Below are positions 30,261 through 37,158 of a stretch of DNA of 49,734 nucleotides, piece after piece. The notes under the pieces are model-generated. The model did not search any database. It had not been told where the DNA came from and worked only from the letters and a program-made list of their open reading frames with translations. Position 1 is the stretch's first letter. Each line of letters starts with the position of its first letter. Source of the stretch: a virus; the IMG/VR virus record IMGVR_UViG_3300020472_000041, positions 1-49,734 of that record; one strand, written 5' to 3'. Made by a program: the position numbers and the translations under genes.

Positions 30261-31252
30261 AAGTTCTTGTTGCAGGCGGAGCGGGTTTTATTGGCTCACA
30301 TTTAACGAATCGTCTTTTAAGCAGAGGTGATGAAGTCACTGTAGTGGATTCGTTGATTACAGGCAGAGAATCTAATTTAAATTCTGTTAGAGAACATCCT
30401 AAATTTGCATTCCATAAAGTTGATATTAACCATCCTCAGCATAGTCAATGGATTAATTTTAGTCCGTTTCAAGAAACAGGCGGGTTTGATGCGATATTAA
30501 ATTTAGCTAGTCCTGCTTCGCCTGATGATTTTAAAACGATTCCTATTCACATTTTAGAAACTGGAAGTATAGGCAATATGAGACTTTTGGAATTAGCTGA
30601 AAAATCTAATGCCAAATTTCTTTTAGCATCCACTAGCGAAGTTTATGGCGATCCTGAAGTTCATCCTCAAAAGGAATCATATAACGGTTCTGTAAATCCT
30701 GTTGGCAGAAGAAGTTGCTATGACGAGGCTAAAAGATTTGCTGAAGCATCAACTATGACATTTTGTAATGTTTATGGCACTGATACTCGTATAGCAAGAA
30801 TCTTTAATACTTATGGTGAACATATAAATCCGCATGATGGCAGAGTTATAAATACTTTCATCAAACAAGCTCTTACAAATAAACCGTTGCCTATTTACGG
30901 CAAGGGAACTCAAACACGTTCTTTTTGCCATGTTTGGGATCTTGTAGAAGGTTTAGTAAAACTTTTGGATTTAGAAGATTGTGATGTAAAAAACCAACCG
31001 TTTAATCTTGGCAATCCGACAGAACTCACAGTTTTTTCTTTAGCTGAAGCAATTATAGAAATGACCAATTCAAGTAGCAGAATACAATTTCTGCCTATGC
31101 CATTAGAAAGAGAAGGAGATCCTAAATTGAGATGTCCTGATATTACTTTGGCTAAACAATATTTAAATTGGGAGCCTGAGGTTCCTTTACACAAAGGTTT
31201 AAAAAGAACCGTTGATTATTTTGTCAATAATGAACAAATTTCGGGCATATAA
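30257..31252 (+). CDS. UDP-glucuronate decarboxylase (UDP-xylose synthase)-like SDR
   Basis: A 331-residue extended short-chain dehydrogenase. The NAD site is VAGGAGFIGSHL at residues 5-16. The catalytic pair is Y155/K159 in NPVGRRSCYDEAKRFAEA; G-x-R-x-C-Y-D-E-x-K-R is the mark of UDP-xylose synthases. ARIFNTYGEHINPHDGRVINTFIKQAL is also typical. It would convert UDP-glucuronate to UDP-xylose, supplying a pentose donor. A second SDR and a TAGT-like glycosyltransferase are at 36255-38112. Host-derived auxiliary gene is likely. Confidence 0.75.
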   Translation: MKVLVAGGAGFIGSHLTNRLLSRGDEVTVVDSLITGRESNLNSVREHPKFAFHKVDINHPQHSQWINFSPFQETGGFDAILNLASPASPDDFKTIPIHILETGSIGNMRLLELAEKSNAKFLLASTSEVYGDPEVHPQKESYNGSVNPVGRRSCYDEAKRFAEASTMTFCNVYGTDTRIARIFNTYGEHINPHDGRVINTFIKQALTNKPLPIYGKGTQTRSFCHVWDLVEGLVKLLDLEDCDVKNQPFNLGNPTELTVFSLAEAIIEMTNSSSRIQFLPMPLEREGDPKLRCPDITLAKQYLNWEPEVPLHKGLKRTVDYFVNNEQISGI

Positions 31253-31330
31253 TCCATCATTGAAATATTAATTACTGCTTAGAATCGCTCTATCAGGCAT
31301 GAATTTTGCAGCTAATACAGCTTTGTCACA
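31243..31330 (+). promoter_or_regulatory. Rightward promoter elements E1 (copy 2) and E2
   Basis: GGGCATATAATCCATCATTGAAA (31243-31265) and GCTTAGAATCGCTCTATCAGG (31277-31297) match region A at 6018-6077. The -10 would be TAGAAT (31280-31285). CAGCTAATACAGCTTTGTCAC (31309-31329) matches the minus-strand element at 25936-25958. The region precedes the DUF932 gene, whose RBS GAGGAGG is at 31364-31370. Confidence 0.55.
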
Positions 31331-31375
31331 GCTTTTGAATAATATGTTTCTATAAACAAATGTCGAGGAGGCATA

Positions 31376-32548
31376 ATGAAAACACAAACTGAAGCTAGGA
31401 ATTTGGATCTACCAAACCTAGTAGAAATGCTTAAAGAACAATCAGATGTTCGTTATGACATTGTTGTTCCTTCATCAGGAATGAGAATGGTAGGCGGTAA
31501 TCTTATTGTTAAAAGTGGTGGTGTCCGAATCAATGAGCAAGGTGTTCATACAGAAGATGCTACTTTAATTCCTACACCAATTTTTGATGAAGGAATAGCT
31601 AATCGTTTAAACATCCCAATGCGATATGTCCGCACTATGCGGAATCAAATCGCTTCAGATATAGCGGAAGCACCTGCACATATTGCTCCAACACTGTATG
31701 ACGAAAATGTCAATTACTGGTTGGAGAATGACCCATCTGCTTTGCATCTTGTCAGAGGTTTCAGAACTGATGATATTGACGACTTTGGAATTGCAAGAGC
31801 TTTTCTATCTGACAGATATCGCACAATAGATAATTATGATGTTCTGTTAGCCACACTTGACGGAGTTAAATCTGCTGGGGTGGAAGTAAATATTGACGGA
31901 GCAGATGTTTCAGATCGAAGAATGTCTTTAAGGTTAACCTGCCCTGAAGTTCAACAATACAGTGAAGAAATTCTACGTGGATACACTTCACCATTTACAG
32001 GAGAATCAGGATCAGATAATCCTACTATTTTTGCTGGTTTAGTTATTAAAAATTCTGAAACAGGTGGTGGAGCTTTTTCTATTGTTCCTCGCCTTGTAGT
32101 CAAAGTTTGTAATAACGGTTTACAGATGACTAAAGATGCTATGCGTGCTGTTCATCTTGGAAGCAAATTGGAAGAAGGGGTTATTACTTGGTCTGAGGAA
32201 ACTCAACAACAAGAATTAGCTTTAATCACCACCAAAACAAGAGATGCAGTAGCAACTTTCTTGGATGTGGAATATATGAAATCCAAGATAGATGAATTGC
32301 ATCAACTTGCAGGTGTTGAAGTTAAACAGCCACCTAAAACAATGAGAATGATTTCCAAAAAATCTGGTTGGTCAGAAAATGAAGAAAATAATATTCTGAA
32401 ACACTTCTATCAGGGTGGGGATAACTCTGCACTCGGTGTAGCCCAAGCAATTACATCTTATGCACAGACTGTGAAAAAAGCAGATCGGCAAGACGAATTA
32501 GAAAGTTCTGCACTTAACTCAGCAGAATTGGTTAATATGAATATTTGA
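31376..32548 (+). CDS. DUF932 phage/plasmid-like protein
   Basis: A 390-residue protein. The block RAFLSDRYRTIDNYDVLLATLDGVKSAGVEVNIDGADVSDRRMSLRLTCPEV ... FAGLVIKNSETGGGAFSIVPRLVVKVCNNGLQMTKDAMRAVHLG is diagnostic for the DUF932 family found on phages and plasmids. The molecular function is unknown. It has its own promoter region with conserved E1/E2 elements and a strong RBS, so it is likely produced in quantity. It is followed by a candidate structured RNA and terminator. Confidence 0.8.
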   Translation: MKTQTEARNLDLPNLVEMLKEQSDVRYDIVVPSSGMRMVGGNLIVKSGGVRINEQGVHTEDATLIPTPIFDEGIANRLNIPMRYVRTMRNQIASDIAEAPAHIAPTLYDENVNYWLENDPSALHLVRGFRTDDIDDFGIARAFLSDRYRTIDNYDVLLATLDGVKSAGVEVNIDGADVSDRRMSLRLTCPEVQQYSEEILRGYTSPFTGESGSDNPTIFAGLVIKNSETGGGAFSIVPRLVVKVCNNGLQMTKDAMRAVHLGSKLEEGVITWSEETQQQELALITTKTRDAVATFLDVEYMKSKIDELHQLAGVEVKQPPKTMRMISKKSGWSENEENNILKHFYQGGDNSALGVAQAITSYAQTVKKADRQDELESSALNSAELVNMNI

Positions 32549-32569
32549 CAACTAAATAATGAACATATG

Positions 32570-32692
32570 GTTTGAAGGCTCGTGGATGAACCGGCAGTAA
32601 TGGGTTAACCTAGCGGGTAGTTGAAACGACACAAAGTAATAAGTTTACCTTCGGGATTCTATATAGATAATTTGTGATACCAGCCTTCAAAA
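32570..32692 (+). ncRNA. Candidate structured RNA downstream of DUF932
   Basis: TTTGAAGGCT (32571-32580) pairs perfectly with AGCCTTCAAA (32682-32691), closing a ~100-base interior without a reading frame. Inside are AACC/GGTT, CACAAA/TTTGTG enclosing a CC-TTCG-GG tetraloop, and a TCTATATAGA palindrome. This could be a multi-branched RNA. I see no match to tRNA, tmRNA or a riboswitch class I know. It lies after a stop codon and before two terminal hairpins, so it is a 3'-UTR element or a processed sRNA. Confidence 0.5.
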
Positions 32693-32701
32693 CTTTTGCA
32701 G

Positions 32702-32749
32702 ACACAGGGAGCCTCCTCGGTTCGTTTTTCCCATCAGAAAAACCTGTGT
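32702..32749 (+). other. Nested hairpins before the terminator
   Basis: ACACAGG (32703-32709) pairs with CCTGTGT (32743-32749). Within it GTTTTTC-ccatca-GAAAAAC (32724-32743) forms a second perfect 7-bp hairpin, which shares its last base with the outer stem, so the two may be alternatives. They join the candidate RNA to the terminator. Confidence 0.45.
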
Positions 32750-32754
32750 TTGCC

Positions 32755-32800
32755 AAGGGGTCAGGATGATTAGGTCGAGCTAACATTCTGACCCCTTTTT
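32755..32800. terminator. Bidirectional intrinsic terminator
   Basis: AAGGGGTCAG (32755-32764) pairs with CTGACCCCTT (32788-32797), followed by TTTTT on the plus strand. It lies between the rightward DUF932/RNA unit and the leftward WhiB genes; the stop of the leftward WhiB is inside the loop. On the minus strand the T-run is short, so termination is stronger for rightward transcripts. Confidence 0.85.
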
Positions 32801-33025
32801 GTTTTCTGAATCCTGTTTGTAAGCTCTGCGTTTTGATTCAGTTAATCCTCCCCAAATACCGTGAGCAATATTTTCTTTTATTGCATAATCTAAACACCGT
32901 TGCTGTATCGGGCATTGTTTACAAATAAAAACTGCAATTTCAAATTTTCCACCTTGTTCAGGGAACCACCATTTTGTAGGAAAATCTCTACATAAGGCAG
33001 TATCTTGCCAAGCGAAAAGTCCCAT
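32780..33025 (-). CDS. WhiB-like transcription factor 3
   Basis: An 81-residue protein with C12, C35, C38, C44 (TALCRDFPTKWWFPEQGG ... CKQCPIQQRCLDYAI), GIWGGL and a basic/polar end. Spacing C-x22-C-x2-C-x5-C is that of WhiB. The start ATGGG follows the upstream WhiB stop directly. Its last codons run into the terminator stem. The sequence differs strongly from WhiB 1 and 2, so it is not a recent duplicate. Confidence 0.88.
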   Translation of the reverse strand: MGLFAWQDTALCRDFPTKWWFPEQGGKFEIAVFICKQCPIQQRCLDYAIKENIAHGIWGGLTESKRRAYKQDSENKKGSEC

Positions 33026-33412
33026 TCATTTAGCAGATCGCATATTGGGAGAAAGATGTTGCACAGTTCCTCTTTTTTTACTGTCAGCAGAATCTTTGTA
33101 TTCATTCCATGAATCGGATCTAATCTTTACTCTCCCTTTCATGGTTGTTCCTCCCCAAATTCCGTAGCGTTCCATTACTGTTACAGAGTAATCGAGACAT
33201 TCATTTTGCACGCTACAGTTATCGCAAATTTTTTTAGTTTCTCTAGTCTGATATGAGGAACCTGTAGGTTCCGGAAAGAAAAGGTTAGTATCCATTCCTT
33301 TGCAGGCGGCTTTCTCTCTCCAAGAATGATTCAGAGTTTTGCCTTCAAAAGTAGGATGGCTTCTTCCTGATCTGAATTCTATAAGCCAATGTCGGCGTTT
33401 TTCTTTTCCCAT
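33026..33412 (-). CDS. WhiB-like transcription factor 4, with terminal extensions
   Basis: A 128-residue protein with a WhiB core at C37, C63, C66, C72 (AACKGMDTNLFFPEPTG ... CDNCSVQNECLDYSV) and GIWGGT. The first Cys-Cys gap is 25 residues, not 22. It has a basic N-terminal extension of about 30 residues (MGKEKRRHWLIEFRSGRSH) and a ~45-residue C-terminal extension. Expressed leftward from control region C, ahead of WhiB 3. The extensions may add DNA or partner binding. Confidence 0.88.
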   Translation of the reverse strand: MGKEKRRHWLIEFRSGRSHPTFEGKTLNHSWREKAACKGMDTNLFFPEPTGSSYQTRETKKICDNCSVQNECLDYSVTVMERYGIWGGTTMKGRVKIRSDSWNEYKDSADSKKRGTVQHLSPNMRSAK

Positions 33413-33580
33413 TGAATTTGAAACTTACAGGTATTTGTAGCGTTTCTAAGCGATGGAGAAAACTTTTATTTGGGTTTATTGGAAAACCATTGAGAACTCG
33501 CATAGTTCTGCATTAAAAAGTTTTAAAAAATATCAGCAAAAGTGTATAAACCCCGTTATACAATGTTATAGTGGTACTTG
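33413..33580 (+). promoter_or_regulatory. Divergent control region C
   Basis: Dyad left arm AACCATTGA at 33485-33493 with a degenerate right arm; then AAAAAGTTTTAAAAAATATC, GTATAA (33544-33549), exactly 17 bases, TATAGT (33567-33572), GGTACTTG and ATGGG at 33581. The leftward side carries an E1-like element (minus strand GCTTAGAAACGC, 33440-33451) before WhiB 4. GTATAA-N6-TTATAC (33544-33561) is a second inverted repeat overlapping the -35 position. Confidence 0.7.
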
Positions 33581-34048
33581 ATGGGAAAACAAACCGAAAG
33601 GCAAAACCAAATGGAAACACAAATCAACAATCCAGTAAACGTAACAATTTTTCATAGAAATAACGAACAATTCGGAGACTGTTGGAAATTAACCAAAGAA
33701 TTTAATTCCGATTATGCAGATTACACACCTTCATGGAAGGAAGTTTATTCATACCAAGTAGAAAACACTTCAATGAACGCAGTTGATAGCCCTCACGAAG
33801 ATTGCTTTGAAATCAACAACCGTGTAGATGGAACTGATAAAGAAATGCCAGTTAAATTCCAAACACGCAGTCTAAGTGTTGGAGATGTAGTAGTGATATG
33901 GGATCCAAGAAACGAACATCCCTTGAGTGGCAAAAACTCTATATCAGAATTTCACTTTGTAGATAGTTTCGGTTGGATAAGACTTTACGAAAAAGATTTT
34001 GTTCAAACATCTGTTAACGAAATGACTATGGCAGAAGGGAGGAGCTAA
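33581..34048 (+). CDS. Hypothetical protein with shared MGK...NQMET leader
   Basis: A 155-residue protein from ATG 33581 (MGKQTERQNQMETQINNP). The alternative start is 33611 (METQINN, 145 residues) with AAAGGCAAAA as RBS. The body is beta-rich: VNVTIFHRNNEQFGDCWKL, YSYQVENTSMNAVDSPHEDCFEINN and LSVGDVVVIWDPRNEHPL. GDVVVI... resembles small beta-barrel proteins of phages and plasmids that carry a LSVGDVV turn. No catalytic residues seen. Confidence 0.6.
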   Translation: MGKQTERQNQMETQINNPVNVTIFHRNNEQFGDCWKLTKEFNSDYADYTPSWKEVYSYQVENTSMNAVDSPHEDCFEINNRVDGTDKEMPVKFQTRSLSVGDVVVIWDPRNEHPLSGKNSISEFHFVDSFGWIRLYEKDFVQTSVNEMTMAEGRS

Positions 34049-34062
34049 TCGTATAACCCCGA

Positions 34063-34100
34063 TTTGACAGTCGGGCAAATATGAGTTAGAATGGTACTTG
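34063..34100 (+). promoter_or_regulatory. Sigma-70-type promoter with shared GGTACTTGATGGG start
   Basis: TTGACA (34064-34069), 17 bases, TAGAAT (34087-34092), then GGTACTTG and ATGGG at 34101. This copy has a consensus -35 and lacks the dyad and AT block, so it should be constitutive. It shows where the -10 lies in the other copies. Confidence 0.75.
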
Positions 34101-34592
34101 ATGGGAAAAATGGAACATATGCAAAATCAAACGATTGAACAACTTATCGAAAATACTCCTCGCGAGGATTTTCAATTTGTTCTACCTTTCAAATTAACTA
34201 AAAAACAAATGGAAGGTTTATTCCACCAAGTCGAAATGAAAGATGACCGCCAAACTATCCAAGTTGATACCGACATCTTACTTGAAATAAGGGGAGAGGA
34301 ATTAGTTGAAGGCAAGGCACCTTCATGGATTGCCTTTGAAGAATTTGTGGATGAACTTTACTGGAACATTGATAGATTTGCTTATCCTGATAATTGGATG
34401 GATGAACAATCTTGCAGAAAAGCTGATTGTGAATGTGCGGTTGATGTATATGCCGTTTATGACAGGGAACAAAAAGAAGCTGGTGCTACTCCTCGTGAAA
34501 CTAAACACACAATCGGTTACCAAACCAAACTCCTCATAAATTCTTGGAAAGGCTTACTTACTAAGGTTTACAAATTAGGGGAAGCAATATGA
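34101..34592 (+). CDS. Hypothetical protein
   Basis: A 163-residue protein from ATG 34101 (MGKMEHMQNQTIEQLIENTPR); starts at 34110 or 34119 are alternatives. It contains FQFVLPFKLTKKQMEGLFHQVEMKDDRQTIQVDTDILLEIRGE and a helical C-terminal half with CRKADCECAVDVYAVYDREQKEAGATPRE. Three clustered cysteines could bind metal. First gene of a run of four small unknown genes driven by the promoter at 34063. Confidence 0.6.
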   Translation: MGKMEHMQNQTIEQLIENTPREDFQFVLPFKLTKKQMEGLFHQVEMKDDRQTIQVDTDILLEIRGEELVEGKAPSWIAFEEFVDELYWNIDRFAYPDNWMDEQSCRKADCECAVDVYAVYDREQKEAGATPRETKHTIGYQTKLLINSWKGLLTKVYKLGEAI

Positions 34593-34918
34593 ATCTTCCT
34601 TTTAATCACAATCGAGCTTATGACGATGCTGAAGTTGTAAATAGGCAAACAGTTGAAGCTTTGATCAAAACTTATGGGGAGTATATAGCAATATTTATGC
34701 CACGTAAACAGATTATCCATGTTCAGTTTGAAAGGTTTGAAGGCGATCTAATGTTTTATCGTAAGCTTGATGATATGAACAAACCTAAATATGCGGCTGA
34801 ACATTCCAATGATTGGGTGGATATTACACACAGCAATCTTATTCTTGCTTTTCCTTATGCAAATAATGAAGATGGCAGATTGGTTAGATCAATCAGTGGC
34901 GGCTGGGGGTTACATTAA
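34589..34918 (+). CDS. Hypothetical protein
   Basis: A 109-residue protein overlapping the previous TGA (ATGA). It reads MNLPFNHNRAYDDAEVVNRQTVEALIKTYGEYIAIFMPRKQIIHVQFERFEGDLMFYRK, then DWVDITHSNLILAFPY. Mixed alpha/beta. No domain recognised. Closely spaced with both neighbours. Confidence 0.55.
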   Translation: MNLPFNHNRAYDDAEVVNRQTVEALIKTYGEYIAIFMPRKQIIHVQFERFEGDLMFYRKLDDMNKPKYAAEHSNDWVDITHSNLILAFPYANNEDGRLVRSISGGWGLH

Positions 34919-35311
34919 ATGCTTTCTGAAAAAGCTAAAAAAGGTGCAGAATTTTGTGTCGATGCAATTATTTTAGATATGGAAAGATTGTATGCAGAAA
35001 ACCCTGATTCCACTTTTAATTTAGATGCAGATTCTTGGAAAGATGCAAAACGGTATTTTGCTAGTTTAGGACATCTTAAAGCAATCAGATGTGGGTTATA
35101 TACAGATTGGGATGTAGTTATAGAAGTTGCTATGAGTCAAACTCATAGTATTACTGAAGAAATAAAATATTGGGAAGATGATTACGACGAAACTTGGTTA
35201 AAAAAGAATTTAAAGATTATTGACCAATTAAAAGCTTTATTAGAAGAATCAGGTTGGGATTCTATTTTTACAAGTGAAGTCAAACAGTTTTTGAAAGAGT
35301 ACAAAATATGA
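34919..35311 (+). CDS. Hypothetical helical protein
   Basis: A 130-residue protein starting at the base after the preceding stop. It is largely helical and acidic (EKAKKGAEFCVDAIILDMERLYAENPDSTFNLDADSWKDAKRYF ... EIKYWEDDYDETWLKKNLKIIDQLKALLEESGW). No family recognised. Its stop overlaps the next start (ATATGA). Confidence 0.55.
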   Translation: MLSEKAKKGAEFCVDAIILDMERLYAENPDSTFNLDADSWKDAKRYFASLGHLKAIRCGLYTDWDVVIEVAMSQTHSITEEIKYWEDDYDETWLKKNLKIIDQLKALLEESGWDSIFTSEVKQFLKEYKI

Positions 35312-35472
35312 AATGCCAAAATTGTACTGCACTAATTATTTATGCGGGTGAGGGAATTTGGATTGATGGATACCAAAATTCTGAATGTTCAAGTTTTGAA
35401 CTTTTTCATAAGCCAGTCACCCCCTGTATTGCAGAAGAAGCTATGCTGATTGGAGAAGTTAATAACCCATAA
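35308..35472 (+). CDS. Small Cys-containing protein
   Basis: A 54-residue ORF (MKCQNCTALIIYAGEGIWIDGYQNSECSSFELFHKPVTPC) whose ATG overlaps the previous stop. C3 and C6 plus two later cysteines could make a zinc ribbon. It ends just before the RBS of the ParB-like gene. Similar short CxxC ORFs of the kind 'MKC.NC...I.......CP..L..F.H.P' are frequent in phages, without function. Confidence 0.6.
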   Translation: MKCQNCTALIIYAGEGIWIDGYQNSECSSFELFHKPVTPCIAEEAMLIGEVNNP

Positions 35473-35487
35473 TACGGAGGCATAGCT

Positions 35488-36255
35488 GTGGGCATATTTG
35501 ACAATTTGAATCAGTCACAAAAATCTGAACCTGAAGATCCAACAAGTGAATATCAAAGATCGGCTGAACAATGTTCATTGCATGACTTGAAACCACATCC
35601 ACGTAATTACAGGCAACACTCCGAGGATCAAATAGAACACATTAAACAATCTATTAAAGATCATGGTTTTTACAGAAATGTAGTTATTGCTAAAGACAAC
35701 ACTATTTTGGCTGGTCATGGAGTTGTTAAAGCAGCAAAAGAATTAAATATGAGCAGTATCCCTGTTGTCAGACTGAAAGTTTCTCCTGAAGATCCACAAG
35801 CTTTAAAACTTTTAGCGGCTGATAATTACATACAGCATCTATCTTTTGATGATGACAGAATGCTCACAGAGCTTTTAAAAGAAGTTTCCATCGAAGATGG
35901 TTTACTTGGTACAGGTTTTGATGACAATTCATTAGCTGCTTACGCTATGGTTTCTCGCCCAGCAGATGAAATAGGGGATTTCGATGCCGCAATGGAATGG
36001 GCTGAAGCTGGAATGCCCGAATTTGAAGATCCAACTACAATGGATGAATTTAGTAAAGAAGCTTTTGTGAATATAAAATTTCCAACAGCGGAACATAGGG
36101 AACAATGGGTAGAAAAAGCTACACAAGCTGATCCTGAACTTGTTGAAACGGTGCGAAGATTAAATAATTGGTCATTAAGATGGCCTGCCAGTGAAAGCAT
36201 AGATCAGAGAGAAGATTTAAGTTCAGTAGAATTTACCGTTGCTATTGACGAATAA
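35488..36255 (+). CDS. ParB-like nuclease-domain protein
   Basis: A 255-residue protein from GTG 35488 (RBS GGAGG, eight bases away). Residues ~27-120 form a ParB N-domain (LHDLKPHPRNYRQHSEDQIEHIKQSIKDHGFYRNVVIAKDNTILAGHGVVKAAKELNMSSIPVV). Residues ~125-160 carry LKLLAADNYIQHLSFDDDRMLTELLKEV, the usual extension in phage ParB-type proteins often placed near terminase or DNA modification genes. It overlaps the glycosyltransferase gene by one base. It may nick or bind DNA, or use nucleotides as newer ParB relatives do. Confidence 0.75.
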   Translation: MGIFDNLNQSQKSEPEDPTSEYQRSAEQCSLHDLKPHPRNYRQHSEDQIEHIKQSIKDHGFYRNVVIAKDNTILAGHGVVKAAKELNMSSIPVVRLKVSPEDPQALKLLAADNYIQHLSFDDDRMLTELLKEVSIEDGLLGTGFDDNSLAAYAMVSRPADEIGDFDAAMEWAEAGMPEFEDPTTMDEFSKEAFVNIKFPTAEHREQWVEKATQADPELVETVRRLNNWSLRWPASESIDQREDLSSVEFTVAIDE

Positions 36256-37142
36256 TGCCTGAACTACCTAAATATCCTATTTATATTCCCACTAAAGGCA
36301 GATGGGAAACACCTTTCACTATAAGAGCTTTCCAAAAAGACGAAGTTCCTATATATGTAGTTGTTCAACCGCAAGAACTAGAAGAATATGAAAAGCATTG
36401 TTCATCACCCACAACAACTTTTCTTACCCTGCCTTTCAGTAATCCTGTAGATAAAGAAGGAAATCCGTGTGGTCTTTTATCAACTCGTAATTGGATAATG
36501 GATCATTCATTAGAGCTAGGTGCAACCCGTCATTGGCAATTCGACGATAACCAAGACAAATTTCTACGCTATTACAAAGGCAGAAGCATCCCAATACAAT
36601 CACATATCGCTTTAAGAATCGTAGAAGATTTCACAGACAGATACAAAAATGTAGCTGTATCAGGTTTCGATTACGAAATGTTCGTAGTGAGAGGTAAACA
36701 AACTAAACCATTTACACGTAATTGCAGAGTTTACTCAGCTTCGCTTATAAATAACGAAGCAAACATACGTTGGAGGCTTCGATACAACGATGATGTGGAT
36801 ATATGCCTGCAAGCTTTAGCAACAGGGTACTGGTCAACCATTCTGTTCAGAGCAGTTCATATTCGTAAAAGAAAAACAATGACAGTAAAAGGCGGTAACA
36901 CAGATGACCTTTACCAAGATGATGGAAGAAACACTATGGCACGTTCATTAGAAAGAGTATGGCCGGGAGTAGTAGAAACTAAAAGAAGATTCAGTAGACC
37001 ACAACACGTTGTTTCACACTCATGGAAACATTTTGACAACCCATTAATACCAGTAGATAAACCCAAACCTATACCCGAATACTCAATGAAAATAGAAGGA
37101 ACCCCAGAATCAAAATCGTTACGTAACGCACTTGACCTCTGA
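36255..37142 (+). CDS. TAGT-like (TET-associated type) glycosyltransferase
   Basis: A 295-residue GT-A-type enzyme. YPIYIPTKGRWETPFTIRAFQKDEVPIYVVVQPQELEEYEKH is the nucleotide-sugar binding start. RHWQFDDNQDKF (D97-D98-N99) is the metal-binding DxD-like motif. NCRVYSASLINNEANIRWRLRYNDDVDICLQALATG follows as the acceptor/catalytic part. This set is what I know from TAGT enzymes, predicted to glycosylate modified bases in phage DNA. It is coupled with the ParB-like gene. No TET/JBP or hydroxymethylase is visible, so the acceptor is open; surface or protein glycosylation is the alternative. Confidence 0.55.
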   Translation: MPELPKYPIYIPTKGRWETPFTIRAFQKDEVPIYVVVQPQELEEYEKHCSSPTTTFLTLPFSNPVDKEGNPCGLLSTRNWIMDHSLELGATRHWQFDDNQDKFLRYYKGRSIPIQSHIALRIVEDFTDRYKNVAVSGFDYEMFVVRGKQTKPFTRNCRVYSASLINNEANIRWRLRYNDDVDICLQALATGYWSTILFRAVHIRKRKTMTVKGGNTDDLYQDDGRNTMARSLERVWPGVVETKRRFSRPQHVVSHSWKHFDNPLIPVDKPKPIPEYSMKIEGTPESKSLRNALDL

Positions 37143-37158
37143 ACACTAAGGTCTGAAC

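Noticed and set aside
31207-31232. Another copy of the AACCRTTGA/TCAAYGGTT dyad at the end of the UDP-xylose-synthase-like gene
   Set aside because: Half-sites are eight rather than four bases apart, the right arm is poor, and the bases encode a conserved RTVDYF phrase.
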